A stretch of DNA of 64,000 bases from Paenibacillus alba (GCF_013204855.1 NZ_JABMKZ010000003.1:1-64000); one strand, 5' to 3'; positions 45,001 to 52,992 are shown, counted from the stretch's first letter. Made by a program: numbers and translations. Notes: generated by a model from the letters alone, not told the origin.

Positions 45001-45579
45001 ATTCAACATGCCCGGACTTTCGGCGATCTGACAGGTCATTGGGCTAGGAAAGATATCGAGCTGCTTGCGGCGAAGCATATCGTGAACGGTCAAACAGCCT
45101 CTTCGTTTGCACCTGATCAGAGCGTGACCAGAGCTGAGTTAGCAGCCTTGTTAGTGCGTGCTCTGGGGCTTTCCGCAGGTGAGTCGGTTAAAGCTGACTT
45201 CCGTGATGTCAACTCGAAGGACTGGTATTACAGCGATATCCAGACGGCTGCTGAGTATGCACTCATCAACGGATATGAGGATCAGTCGTTCAAGCCTGAT
45301 CAAACCGTGACAAGAGAAGAAATGGCTTTGATGGTTGTACGCGCCGGGAAGCTTCGGCCAGCTTCTGGGACGGAGACTGTGTCCTCGGGACGGCTAGCTG
45401 CCTACACAGATGCTGCTTCAATCAGCAGCTGGGCTCAAGACGCTTTCGCACAAGTGGTGTCTAGCGGCATTATCCAAGGGAAAAGTACCTCAACCCTGGA
45501 GCCTCAGGCACTCGCAACGCGCGCCGAATCAACCGTTATTTTGCATCGCCTGCTGCAAAGCATGCATCTCATGAATTAA
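39031..45579 (+). CDS. Giant SLH-anchored GH87-type alpha-glucanase with eight N-terminal repeats
   Basis: 2182 residues. The signal peptide is followed by eight repeats of about 128 residues (about 45-1068), each with a YLYE...KYG strand and an IKNRATGHYI-like strand, reminiscent of beta-trefoil lectins. Two CBM35/CBM6-like domains follow (about 1070-1195 and 1209-1365). The beta-helix catalytic domain (about 1368-1765) starts FLSISDFGAAASDGLDDSQA. It contains ADGIN and GDDGLAMWS, with Asp1542 and Asp1565/1566 spaced 23/24 as I recall for catalytic residues of GH87 alpha-1,3-glucanases. A Ser/Gly linker, a beta domain (about 1795-1990) and three SLH repeats (from about 1997) anchor it to the wall. 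A YesNM-controlled importer follows. The substrate is probably alpha-1,3-glucan or mycodextran. Confidence 0.85.
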   Translation: MLKWKRLLLIWMAILLMLPFQNGAALAVDAPAVNDTGAQGASGAAFVKIKNKWQSNYLYEDAAGVIRYGFTSMSDQTAHWVIEDVPGNSSFKRIKNRSTGHFIVMGTSVARRDALRSAAVSVSTAADQWQFRNGTGENFITIRSVTDLAQDFFIHEEDQLGFAQVSSDINAAFDSPQWQLEAVSDEVPVRISNLFREGQYLYEDKLTNEVKFAKLPMDDISTYWVIEHIQDGGSGVPIVRLRNQQSGHYITQGTLWAPIKSLPMAATTKNQWLMAAGTSDGWLTFSNVYAKGTDRIPGDPDEIDAGSQIYVLNTQFEDTSARSNNWSVLDRANAQWRIELVSELKPVRIANYTSEAVSDKYLYEEQGLVKYGAIASGSVTTAVYQWVVEDYNGKKRLRNVGTGHYMTEPNQAQPAAPLLSTSLNSGSTAGQWSIANSKTYDDYVTVQSTVYGNAYIHTSNQLGFAQSSLVSPDADAAQWLFEDPSVIAGVEQFVQITNAWNSLALIEDADSNLKYGNVKEDDQRAQWVIEKFAGRKRIKNRATGHYINTENPVNGHLRVTPVEDSWRSAVWVIETINGNTKQIHSSNDANTDPNHQKFINVQNLIKYAEYSEIPSSWQSKNWRFVPVAAGVPKPIRFKNKATNLYLYENADHVLKYGDKPDSDLSSLWFLNTSQNDANYKYLINVQSGSGVTLENVVPHIEQDSPPDSLITYPTIDVNWKSANWIIEDANIPGYVKLKSGWTQAHYMYADVSQQDFKVSKLKGNDDSALFAMEIVTLPPNLPNGQKRIKNVDNGQYLYENSRGIVMYGSPAANDGYSHWIIESDNGVQRFKNAATGHYMSTNSAYEFISYSQAPDFQSSQWVIEDIAGAGKYWIRSYQADFNDEYLNVVNNAGYPERGLYARSAGGNEKKLQWTFEEAVLPLVKPDLTEQRYTDTGTPIIEDTGYIQLINKATQEAVQEVNGQVSTAALPNNSPSAQWIVQDFNGHKLIKNRASGHWLQALPTADGAIGTGSDRNQLNSQWMIDDFLGYKLISSAAVPQILFSDGSSVKQGVVDAKQAVAEWTFEPVRGDAIYEAEYAFVGGGVQVAASSSSFTGSGYLDQFSAVGAKAIIAVNAQEAASYQAAVRYLNSSTTNQTLSLVVNGLSLSQLTLDAGSGWQEKEVTLPLRAGYNSVSFEHLAGDSGMVAIDRLTVHDSVNKAYRGAIETYTTYEAEHGQTNGQLIGPSRIYRDLAAEASGRQAVKLDQTGQYVQFQLAKKANSLVLRYSIPDSADGNGLEAKLGLYVNDVKVKDLDLTSKYAWEYGNYPWSNEPGQGSAHRFFDEIHTLIGNVEAGATIKLQKDSGNDASSYVIDFVEMEQAPEAYSQPSGFLSISDFGAAASDGLDDSQALKAAIAAAKLQHKGVWIPAGVFELANDNGGFIADDKKDGEEDTTKLFILDDVTIRGAGMWHTTLKGAKFFANGSHIGVYDLAIDGELNVRKDDAHTNAFEGAFGTGSTVQQVWIEHTKTGMWIARPQLSYGLNSDNFTNEFYVGGLRMRNLMADGINFSTNTKNSMVEQSHVRYAGDDGLAMWSTVIKGAYPDDYTDNNMFRYDTVQLPWLSNNMVVFGGKDNKMQDNILQDTIGLGGGIAVSTRFSPLTPFRGTTRVERNTLIRTGSRDAGLHANFGAIWVYADTKAIDSDVLIQDNIMLDNTYQGISIQGTSPVSNVTFKNNVIDGAGTNGFEVASTITGSVNVDNVIIRQARIQDVANSAGSNLTVVESGRGFSSIHPDQPTVPPVSSGGSGGGGGGLSATPNPTRISVADKWFTDAIADKQQAITISSGSTSEAVEFEISLAALLKLYSALPDAHVSLQHLNASYELPADIASLLSAEAKLLDPSQSRLKVRIEKVNETDLAAIKQAAAKQENELVGYPIRFELSLVNGDQTITLKQFGRIYVTRTITLDRVIDANTASAAIYHPETGEFQYVPAEFKAVNGQTEAAIHSTGNSIYTIIQHARTFGDLTGHWARKDIELLAAKHIVNGQTASSFAPDQSVTRAELAALLVRALGLSAGESVKADFRDVNSKDWYYSDIQTAAEYALINGYEDQSFKPDQTVTREEMALMVVRAGKLRPASGTETVSSGRLAAYTDAASISSWAQDAFAQVVSSGIIQGKSTSTLEPQALATRAESTVILHRLLQSMHLMN

Positions 45580-45602
45580 GCGGATTTCATGCGTCACTGG
45601 AA

Positions 45603-45655
45603 AGGAGCTGTCGCTCTGTCTTCGCGGACGGAGCAGGCAGCTCTTCTTTATTCTC
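45603..45655 (+). terminator. Terminator after the GH87 gene
   Basis: GAGCTG and CAGCTC, with an inner GCTCTGTC/GACGGAGC stem around TTCGCG, form a two-part hairpin followed by a T-rich tail. It separates the glucanase from the response regulator gene. Confidence 0.7.
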
Positions 45656-45754
45656 CCGAATATCGGACATGATTACCGTAATAAAATACCTATCCACAGC
45701 CATCGTTGTACACTAAAATAGTAATGATGCATATAAGAATGACGAGGTGGACCT

Positions 45755-47077
45755 ATGGTTAATATTCTGGTTGTAGACGACGAACCGATGATTTGCAAAG
45801 GTGTTGCGTCCATATTGAAACAGTCGAAGCTGGACATCGCTGAGGTGTTCATCGCATATAACGGGTTTGAAGCCTTGGATTTTATACATTTGGAGAAGAT
45901 TGATCTTGTATTTACCGATATCCAGATGGAAAAAATGAACGGGATCGAGCTCATTGAAAATATTTTTATGGAAGATCCGACGATTCCGATTGTTATTTTA
46001 TCCGCCCATGGCGAATTCGAATATGCCCAGAAAGCGATCCGTTTCGGAGCGAAGGAGTATTTGGTGAAGCCGATCACGCCGCCTCATCTTATCTCCGTTG
46101 CCACGAAGCTGTTGCAGGAGAAGGAAGAGAAGCAGCAGCACTTCTCCGAATGGGAGGGCTACCGAGGACTTCCTGAGCATACGACGCTTGAGCTGAACTA
46201 TTATTTGAATGAGCTTGTGACAGCTACGCTGCATGAGTCTGAGGTGCCGGACATTATGGAGAAGCTTGGCAATCGCATGACAGGAACCTTCTACAGCATG
46301 CTCGTTATTAAGCTGGCTTTGGATCGGGGCGGGATTCATGATCAGGCCATTGCGACCCTGAAGGACCGCAGTTTGCTGAAATATGCAGCGCTCAATATCA
46401 TTGAAGAGACGGCCAATCAATGGCGCCATCTCGTATTCAACACCCATAACTCAACCTTCTCGCTGCTGCTGCAAATACCGGAAGAGGAGAATCGTGGCAC
46501 TCAAAGCATTAACCAACTGCTTATGGTTGCTCAGATGATTCATACGAATTTGCAGAAATACGTCAACGTGAAATGCCAGATCGGGATTAGCCGCATACGC
46601 GAAGGCGTTACGCAGTGGCCTGTTATTTATCAGGAAGCGATAGAGAGCTTGACGTGGAGCGAGACGCATAAAGGCCACTACATGTTCTACATTGATGATA
46701 TCGGCAAAACGACGAATGAACAAAATTTAACCCATACGCAAGTGGATGAGGCTAATAATCGCATTGTATTTGAGACGAAAACGTATATTGAAGGGCATTT
46801 TTGCGACAAAGGCTTGAAGCTTCAGGATATCGCAGATGCGGTGCATTTAAGCCCTAATTATTTGAGTTATTTGTTCAAAAAAGTGATGGGCATCAACATT
46901 TGGGACTATGTCACGCAGCTTCGCATGGAGAAAGGAAGGCAGCTGATCCTTACGACGGATAAGCGCAGATACGAAATTTCAGAGGAAATCGGCTATGAAT
47001 CTCCAGAGCATTTCAGTAAAATTTTCAAGAAACATTTCGGGATGAATATATCAGAGATCAAACAAACGGGATCGTAA
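45755..47077 (+). CDS. YesN-type response regulator with AraC output domain
   Basis: A 440-residue protein. The receiver has ILVVDDEP, Asp55 in VFTDIQMEKMNG and Lys in YLVKPI. The C-terminal AraC double helix-turn-helix contains NYLSYLFKKVMG and IGYESPEHFSKIFKK. It opens a unit continuing with a binding protein, two permeases and a YesM kinase; the cognate kinase is separated from it by the transporter genes. A GAGGTGG ribosome site precedes ATG 45755. The likely regulon is the importer and the adjacent GH87 enzyme (inference). Confidence 0.9.
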   Translation: MVNILVVDDEPMICKGVASILKQSKLDIAEVFIAYNGFEALDFIHLEKIDLVFTDIQMEKMNGIELIENIFMEDPTIPIVILSAHGEFEYAQKAIRFGAKEYLVKPITPPHLISVATKLLQEKEEKQQHFSEWEGYRGLPEHTTLELNYYLNELVTATLHESEVPDIMEKLGNRMTGTFYSMLVIKLALDRGGIHDQAIATLKDRSLLKYAALNIIEETANQWRHLVFNTHNSTFSLLLQIPEEENRGTQSINQLLMVAQMIHTNLQKYVNVKCQIGISRIREGVTQWPVIYQEAIESLTWSETHKGHYMFYIDDIGKTTNEQNLTHTQVDEANNRIVFETKTYIEGHFCDKGLKLQDIADAVHLSPNYLSYLFKKVMGINIWDYVTQLRMEKGRQLILTTDKRRYEISEEIGYESPEHFSKIFKKHFGMNISEIKQTGS

Positions 47078-47188
47078 CATGTGACACGATTAGCGTAATA
47101 CGACACATCGTCGGCCTCAGACATTCCCTTTATAATCTAAATTGTAGCAGCAAAACATATGATGAAACGATTGAAAGGGGAACTACAC

Positions 47189-48613
47189 ATGAGAAAGAAG
47201 AATGCTTCCGCACTTGGTGCTATTGCACTGACGGTCCTATTAGCAGGGTGTGGCACCAGCACGACAACAACGAGCACAGCAGCGCCTACCTCGGCGGCAA
47301 CTACAGGCAGTACAGCGACAACGGCACCGGCTGCAGCCAAAAAGGTGACAATTACGGCGCAAGGCTTCAAGCCTGACCAGAAGGAAAAAAATGATCAGCT
47401 GGATCAGCGTATTGCCCGCTTCAAGGCGAAATTCCCGAATGTTGATTTCAAGAAGGACGACTGGCAGTACAACCCGCTGGAAATCGGAATCAAAATGGCA
47501 TCGAACAGTGCGCCAACGGAATATACGACTTATGCAACAGAAGGCAAGGTTCTCGTTGATAAGAAGTGGGTTGCTGACATTACCGATTCCATCAATGGCT
47601 GGGAGCATGCCAAGGATATGAATGATTTGCTTTCCAAGCCGTTTGTCGTTAATGGGAAAACCTACGGTGTGCCAATCGATGGTTATGTAATGACCATTAC
47701 GTTAAATAAAAAGCTTTTCAAGGAAAAAGGCGTAGATCTTCCTCCTATGGATTGGACTTGGGATGATCTGTTGACGGCAGCTAGAAAAATCAATGATCCG
47801 GCCAAAGGGATCGCAGGCTTTATTCCGATGGGCAAAGGTCCGGAAGCCGGTTGGAACTGGACGAATTTCCTTTATGCTGCAGGCGGAGATGTCCAAAAGC
47901 TTGATAATGGCAAAGTCGTTGGTCTTTTCAACTCTGACGCAGGCTTGAAAGCGCTTGAATTCTATAAAAAGTTGAAAGATGAGAACTTGATTCCGCAGAA
48001 CTGGGCACTTGGCTATGGCGATGCCTTGAATGCTTTCTCCCAAGGTCGCGGTGCGATGGTGATGTGCGGAAGCGGAAATGCCGCAGATACGGCGATTAAT
48101 GAAGGCGGTATCAGCAAAGAAGATCTCGTTGTCTATCCAATGCCTTCGATTACCAAAGGCGGTAAGCATACAGGTGTTCTGGGCGGCAACTACCGTGTTA
48201 TCAATCCGAAAAGCGACAAGGATCAACAGCAAGTGGCTTTCAAATGGATTACAGACGAGTACTTCACAGACGATTTCTTGAATTCCACGAAAAAAGAAAT
48301 CGAAGATCGCAAAGGCAAAAATCGCGTTTACATTCCGCAACCGATCAACTACTGGAAGGATTCTTCCGACTTCGGTAAAAAATATACAGATTTACTAGCG
48401 AAATACGATAATGTTTTCAAATATGATCCACAACTGATCAGCCTTTGGGACGGCAAGCCGGAAGCGCAATATGAAGCGCAAAAATATTACACTGAGCTGG
48501 CTAATGTGATTCAGAAAGTGTTCACAACCAAAGACGTTGATCTGAAAAAGACGTTGGAAGAAGCTTCGAACAAAGTACAAACTGAAGTGTTTGATAAAGT
48601 AAAGGTCGAATAG
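47189..48613 (+). CDS. Carbohydrate ABC transporter substrate-binding lipoprotein
   Basis: A 474-residue CUT1 binding protein. The lipoprotein signal ends LLAGC (Cys21) and is followed by a Thr/Ala-rich linker (to about residue 58). The bilobal domain contains FKPDQKEKNDQLDQRIARFK and the family signature QGRGAMVMCGSG. ATG 47189 follows AAAGGGG and gives a normal signal peptide, unlike the open frame's first start. Its position after the GH87 enzyme and the YesN regulator suggests binding of alpha-glucan oligosaccharides such as nigero-oligosaccharides (inference). A strong hairpin follows it. Confidence 0.88.
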   Translation: MRKKNASALGAIALTVLLAGCGTSTTTTSTAAPTSAATTGSTATTAPAAAKKVTITAQGFKPDQKEKNDQLDQRIARFKAKFPNVDFKKDDWQYNPLEIGIKMASNSAPTEYTTYATEGKVLVDKKWVADITDSINGWEHAKDMNDLLSKPFVVNGKTYGVPIDGYVMTITLNKKLFKEKGVDLPPMDWTWDDLLTAARKINDPAKGIAGFIPMGKGPEAGWNWTNFLYAAGGDVQKLDNGKVVGLFNSDAGLKALEFYKKLKDENLIPQNWALGYGDALNAFSQGRGAMVMCGSGNAADTAINEGGISKEDLVVYPMPSITKGGKHTGVLGGNYRVINPKSDKDQQQVAFKWITDEYFTDDFLNSTKKEIEDRKGKNRVYIPQPINYWKDSSDFGKKYTDLLAKYDNVFKYDPQLISLWDGKPEAQYEAQKYYTELANVIQKVFTTKDVDLKKTLEEASNKVQTEVFDKVKVE

Positions 48614-48623
48614 GGACGGGAAC

Positions 48624-48663
48624 ATCGGATCTAAGCCGTTTCACGGTTTAGGTCCGATTTTAT
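48624..48663 (+). terminator. Intercistronic hairpin with short T-run (attenuating terminator)
   Basis: ATCGGATCTAAGCCG (48624-48638) pairs with CGGTTTAGGTCCGAT (48644-48658) with two mismatched positions, followed by TTTAT. Situated between the binding protein and its permeases, it should reduce downstream expression so that the binding protein is in excess. Confidence 0.75.
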
Positions 48664-48677
48664 AAGGAGTGTTCAGG

Positions 48678-49589
48678 ATGGATACAGAGCTGAATGTACG
48701 GCCAATCACAGCCGAGCGTGCTGTCAAAAAGAAAATGAATTGGTATTTGTGGGGAACATTGTTCATCCTGCCGGAAATTATTTTATTTATCATCTTTTTA
48801 TGGGTACCCATTTTCAAAGGAATCTTCTATAGCTTTTACACGATTGATTTCGTGGATGGCAATCATTTTATTGGAATTGATAACTACCTGAGCATTTTTA
48901 AAGACAGCTTATTATTCACTTCGATAAAAAACACCTTGTATTATATGGGTTTAGGTATTGTACTCGGTTTCTGGATACCGCCTCTGATTGCAATTATTAT
49001 TTCTGAATTAAAATGGTTCCAAGGCGCTGCCCGCATTATCGGTTATTTGCCTAGCGCGGTTCCGGCGATTGTACTTTATGGAATGTGGCAGTGGTTCTTT
49101 GATGCTGTAGGTCCGATCAATAGTCTGTTTCAAACCTTGGGCATTCCCAAAGTGGAATTCTTCAGCCCGAAGATGGCGATGGTTTCCATCGTATTGTTAG
49201 AAACGTGGCAAAACTTTGGCTCGGCAACACTCATCTACATTGCAGCCGTTGTGGGAATTCCAAGAGATGTGTATGAAGCTGCCGAAATCGACGGTGCAAG
49301 CGTTTGGCAGCGTATCCGTCACATTACGTTACCAAGTATTAAGACGCTGATGCTGCTCTTGCTCTTATTGCAAGTGATCACAACATCCCAGAATTTCCAG
49401 GCGCAGCTGTCGATGACGGACGGCGGGCCTAACAATGCGACGCTGACATATCTGTTATGGATGAACCACACAGCGTTCCGCGATCTTGATTTCGGCAAGG
49501 CGAGCGCAATGGGGAGCTTAATGTTCTTCTTCTTGATCCTGTTATCCATTATTTACAACTTGATGCAACGTAGGGGGGAAAAGGCATGA
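48678..49589 (+). CDS. Carbohydrate ABC transporter permease (MalF-type)
   Basis: A 303-residue permease with six transmembrane helices and an EAA loop beginning EAAEIDGASVWQRI. ATG 48678 is chosen because AAGGAG lies eight bases upstream; the in-frame GTG 48669 overlaps the Shine-Dalgarno. Its stop overlaps the next permease start by four bases, indicating coupling. No ATPase gene accompanies the set, so a shared MsmX-type ATPase is presumably used. Confidence 0.9.
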   Translation: MDTELNVRPITAERAVKKKMNWYLWGTLFILPEIILFIIFLWVPIFKGIFYSFYTIDFVDGNHFIGIDNYLSIFKDSLLFTSIKNTLYYMGLGIVLGFWIPPLIAIIISELKWFQGAARIIGYLPSAVPAIVLYGMWQWFFDAVGPINSLFQTLGIPKVEFFSPKMAMVSIVLLETWQNFGSATLIYIAAVVGIPRDVYEAAEIDGASVWQRIRHITLPSIKTLMLLLLLLQVITTSQNFQAQLSMTDGGPNNATLTYLLWMNHTAFRDLDFGKASAMGSLMFFFLILLSIIYNLMQRRGEKA

Positions 49590-50467
49590 AGCCAGCAGAG
49601 CGAGGCATTATTTCGGGTTATGACATGAAAAAGGGTTCTGTGAAATTCGGCTATACCCTTATGATTCTGGTCATGATCGTGATTGCGATTACGACGTTGT
49701 ATCCTTTTTTTAACACCTTTTTTGGATCGCTCAAAACGCGTGAAGAGTTTTTCGCTTTTCCGCCGACTTTTTTCCCGAAAAACTGGATTTGGACAAATTA
49801 TAAAGATGCATGGAGCGGGTTCGACCTGCCGTTATTAACCTTTTTGAAGAATACGGTTTTCATCTACGTCGGAAATGTTGTTTGCTCGCTGCTGCTGATT
49901 GGTTTGGCTGCATATGCGCTGTCTCATCTAAGAGTACCTTTCAAGCGGGTGGTTACGCTATTCTTCTTCTCAACCTTGCTGATTCCGCCAGCGACGTATA
50001 TCGTGCCTAACTTTCTGAATTTACAAAGCTTAGGGATGATTAACACGTATTGGGCTTTCTGGCTGCCGGCTGCGGCCAATGCCTATTTCATGCTGCTGCT
50101 GAAAAACTTCTTCGATGGCATTCACAAGGAAATTCTGGAAGCCGCACGAATTGATGGAGCCAGCGAGTTCAGCTCCTTCATCCGCATTGCGGTTCCGCTT
50201 TCGATGCCGATCATCGGGACCTTGTTAATGCTAACTTTCTCGACTACCTGGAACGAATTCTATTGGTCCAGCATCGTGATGACAGAGAAGGAAATGTACC
50301 CTCTGGCTACGGGCATTTACCGATACGTGATTTACTCAACTTCCGTCATCCCATGGAGTGTGCGGTTCGCCATCCTGATGATGGCGATGGCACCGCCGAT
50401 TGTCTTTTTCCTTATTTTCCAAAAGTTTATTATCCGCGGTTTATCCGTTTCCGGAGTGAAAGGGTAA
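49586..50467 (+). CDS. Carbohydrate ABC transporter permease (MalG-type)
   Basis: A 293-residue permease with six transmembrane helices, EAA loop EAARIDGASEFSSFIRI, and the common C-terminus SVSGVKG. Start ATG overlaps the previous stop (ATGA). A terminator follows seven bases after the stop, so the kinase gene behind it is either expressed by readthrough or has its own promoter. Confidence 0.9.
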   Translation: MKPAERGIISGYDMKKGSVKFGYTLMILVMIVIAITTLYPFFNTFFGSLKTREEFFAFPPTFFPKNWIWTNYKDAWSGFDLPLLTFLKNTVFIYVGNVVCSLLLIGLAAYALSHLRVPFKRVVTLFFFSTLLIPPATYIVPNFLNLQSLGMINTYWAFWLPAAANAYFMLLLKNFFDGIHKEILEAARIDGASEFSSFIRIAVPLSMPIIGTLLMLTFSTTWNEFYWSSIVMTEKEMYPLATGIYRYVIYSTSVIPWSVRFAILMMAMAPPIVFFLIFQKFIIRGLSVSGVKG

Positions 50468-50473
50468 CGAAAA

Positions 50474-50516
50474 GAACGCCCCTCAGAATGTTTATTCTGA
50501 CGGCGTTTTCTTTTGC
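50474..50516 (+). terminator. Terminator after the second importer operon
   Basis: AACGCCCCTCAGAAT pairs with ATTCTGACGGCGTT around GTTT and is followed by TTCTTTT. Its sequence resembles the orphan terminator at 11186-11220. Confidence 0.8.
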
Positions 50517-50617
50517 GTAAAGGAGTTTGTTCCCGCAGCATCGAAGCTACATAGATAGAGAAAGCAATGAATGAAGTTTGATCTAAGGTGATGGGTAGGA
50601 GAGGAAGGAATGCCGAC

Positions 50618-52393
50618 ATGCTAAAAAGGCTGCGCAATATGAATTTGATGAAAAAGTTGATCGTGCTGCTCATCATATTCGTCGTCATCCCAATTTTGGT
50701 TTTGGATCTGTTGGTCGCGAAGAAATTGGAGTCCATTACGGAAGAGCAAGTGGGCAATGCCCTTCTTCAGCTTGTGCAGGGGAGTCACTTGACGCTGGAC
50801 CGGGAAACGAACGATTTTGAGGAAAAAACAGAGAAAATCATGATCTCTCAGGAAATTCAACAGCTGGCCAGCATTTCAACCTCATCGGAGTATGAGCGTT
50901 TTGAAATATTCAAAGCTTTGGATAAATATTTGAGCAACTATTCGACGAATGCGGTTCGCTATTCCTTATTTTTCTCGGATAAAGATAAGATGTACTCCTT
51001 CGTGCCGAATTCGGATCTTTTGAATAACGGAATCTTCTATTCAACGGATATGAATGCGCTATCTTGGTACAAAGAAGTGAGCCAAGCCAAGGGTAAAGGC
51101 ATCATCAGCGTTATTGATAAATTTGGTTATAATCCCTACAATTTGCAAACGGTCGCTTATCTTCGGCAATTAAACAGCATCTATAACGGTGAGACCGTGA
51201 TTGGCTACTTGGTTGTATCCGGCATTGAGACGCCGCTGCAAATGGATTTCACCCCCTTTGACCGCTATGCGGACGGTGAAGTGATGATGCTGAACCAAGA
51301 CAATGTGGTTTTGGCGACGAATACAGAGAAATTTCAGATCGGTGCCAAGGCGTATGTCCCCACAGGCAAAGTGGAAGGTGTGTATAAGTTAAAAGAGGAC
51401 GGTCATGAATATATGTGCGTGCTTCACACCAGTGAAAGTACGAATACGAAGCTGCTCATGCGCGTCCCGGTGCAGTCCATCATTATTGATCATATTAGTG
51501 TGCAACGCTTAGTGGACTGGATTATGCTTATTTATTTCCTTATTCTAATTTTGGCCAGTATGTACTTTATCCAATCCATTCTTAAACCGATTTCACGTCT
51601 AGCCCGAATTACGAATTCGTATCACCCTGGCAGACCGCTTGCGATTTCACTTCACTCGGATAGCAAAAACGAAATCGTGCTGCTGAACAATCAATTTATC
51701 CGCATGACGGATCGTTTGAATCAAACGATCTATGATCAATATGAGCTGGAGCTGAAGCATAAGGAGATTGAGCTTTCGATCCTGCATACGCAAATTAATC
51801 CCCACCTGCTGTATAACACGCTGGAGTCTGTCTATTGGCATACCTTGATGGAAGGCGCTAATGAATCGGCGGAAATGATTAAAGATTTGTCCCTCATCAT
51901 GCGAATCGGGCTTAGCAAAGGCAAGCTGTTGATACCGGTGATGGAGGAGATCAACCATGCGGAGGCTTACGTTCGCTTGCAGCTTTTCCGCTACGAATAT
52001 GCGTTTCAAGTGCATTGGGATATGGAAGAGGAAGCGAAGCATTTCCTTATTCCCAAGGTGATTTTACAACCAGTCATTGAAAATGCGATTCTGCACGGCA
52101 TCAAAAATATGAGTCATGATGGTGAATTGTGGATTTCCGTACGCAAGCTTGAGGATAAAGTGATGATTAGTGTGGAAGATAATGGATATCGGCAGGCGAA
52201 TATCGACTTGTTGAATGCGATTCTGAAAGGGAAGGAAAGCAGCCGCGGCTTCGGCATTATTAATGTTCAGAAGCGGATTCAGCTGCACTTCGGGGAAAGC
52301 TATGGCCTGCATTACAGTCATCGTGAAGGCAGCCAAGGGGTGCGAGCTTGGATCGAGCTTCCGGCGATTACGGATGAGAATGAATTGAAGTAG
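50618..52393 (+). CDS. YesM-type sensor histidine kinase
   Basis: About 591 residues: a transmembrane helix (about 10-32), an extracellular CACHE-like sensor, a second helix (about 295-315), HAMP, H-box TQINPHLLYNTLESV and a HATPase domain. The G1 box reads VEDNGYRQA rather than the usual DNGxG, a departure also seen in some YesM proteins. ATG 50618 follows GAGGAAGGA; earlier in-frame starts give an unlikely basic extension. It presumably phosphorylates the YesN regulator at 45755. A hairpin about 210 bases downstream may terminate it. Confidence 0.88.
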   Translation: MLKRLRNMNLMKKLIVLLIIFVVIPILVLDLLVAKKLESITEEQVGNALLQLVQGSHLTLDRETNDFEEKTEKIMISQEIQQLASISTSSEYERFEIFKALDKYLSNYSTNAVRYSLFFSDKDKMYSFVPNSDLLNNGIFYSTDMNALSWYKEVSQAKGKGIISVIDKFGYNPYNLQTVAYLRQLNSIYNGETVIGYLVVSGIETPLQMDFTPFDRYADGEVMMLNQDNVVLATNTEKFQIGAKAYVPTGKVEGVYKLKEDGHEYMCVLHTSESTNTKLLMRVPVQSIIIDHISVQRLVDWIMLIYFLILILASMYFIQSILKPISRLARITNSYHPGRPLAISLHSDSKNEIVLLNNQFIRMTDRLNQTIYDQYELELKHKEIELSILHTQINPHLLYNTLESVYWHTLMEGANESAEMIKDLSLIMRIGLSKGKLLIPVMEEINHAEAYVRLQLFRYEYAFQVHWDMEEEAKHFLIPKVILQPVIENAILHGIKNMSHDGELWISVRKLEDKVMISVEDNGYRQANIDLLNAILKGKESSRGFGIINVQKRIQLHFGESYGLHYSHREGSQGVRAWIELPAITDENELK

Positions 52394-52603
52394 TCCTTCT
52401 ATCTGGGACGCTGCCATTTCTTCCGGTAGGCATTCCATCGTCTGACAAATATCTTCGTCATCGCGAGGCTTGTCGCTTTCGGGCAGAATCTAATGGTGTG
52501 TTTCGAGCAAAAGCCCGGTTAGCCGTTCAACAAATCTATGGACGGGCCGGACATGCAAATCGGCTGCAAGGGAAGTGCCTCCATACCACTACAAAGGAGC
52601 CAG

Positions 52604-52644
52604 AGAAGCCTTATTCCCACGTCGTGTGGGATTAAGGCTCTTTG
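52604..52644 (+). terminator. Hairpin with T-run, possible distal terminator of the kinase gene
   Basis: AGCCTTATTCCCAC pairs with GTGTGGGATTAAGGCT around GTC with one mismatch and is followed by CTTTGG. It lies 210 bases past the kinase stop. The weak T-run leaves its efficiency open. Confidence 0.55.
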
Positions 52645-52696
52645 GCATACCTGCCAGGCGCCCAAGTTGCACACCCCCACACATTTACAGATCTAC

Positions 52697-52730
52697 ACCT
52701 CCATACCTCCATACCTCCATACCTCCACAG
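52697..52730. repeat. Tandem 8-mer CTCCATAC microsatellite
   Basis: About four tandem copies of CTCCATAC, flanked by further C/A-rich imperfect copies. It is the kind of tract that changes length by slippage. It is intergenic, so no coding effect is expected. Confidence 0.75.
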
Positions 52731-52755
52731 CTCCGAGCACCCAGCCCGCATCGAA

Positions 52756-52936
52756 AAGGAACTACGATCCGCTATTTTTCCGAAATAGCGGCATTCTGCT
52801 GCGAAACGGAACTAGGGTACCTTATTTCATGCCAGAATCGGTTAAATCAGGCATAAACGATGAAATAAGGGATCTGAATTCCCTTTGAGCGGAAAATCGC
52901 TCGTTTTTCAGCAAATAAAGGATCTGAGTTCCCTTT
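52756..52936. repeat. Second cluster of the AGGGAACT inverted-repeat family
   Basis: The outer motifs are AAGGAACTACG (52756 on) and GAGTTCCCTTT (ending 52936). Inside are the hairpins CCGCTATTT/AAATAGCGG and CTTATTTCAT/ATGAAATAAG, plus further GGAACT and GAATTCCCTTT copies. The arm motifs match those at 36683-36862. Confidence 0.7.
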
Positions 52937-52992
52937 CGCAGTCTTTCGCAGCGCCAATCCCTTGTTTCACCGTCCATGTGCCTTGCAGTTCT

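Larger units (their letters stand above)
52394..52992. other. Gene-free, repeat-rich region
   Basis: The 599 bases between the YesM kinase and a small leftward gene hold one hairpin, a short 8-mer tandem repeat and a cluster of inverted repeats, each listed separately. Open frames here run through the repeats and lack ribosome sites and protein-like composition. Confidence 0.6.

Noticed and set aside
52538..52888. Plus-strand frames of 93-116 codons after the YesM kinase
   Set aside because: They translate a hairpin, an 8-mer microsatellite and the inverted-repeat cluster; composition is not protein-like.
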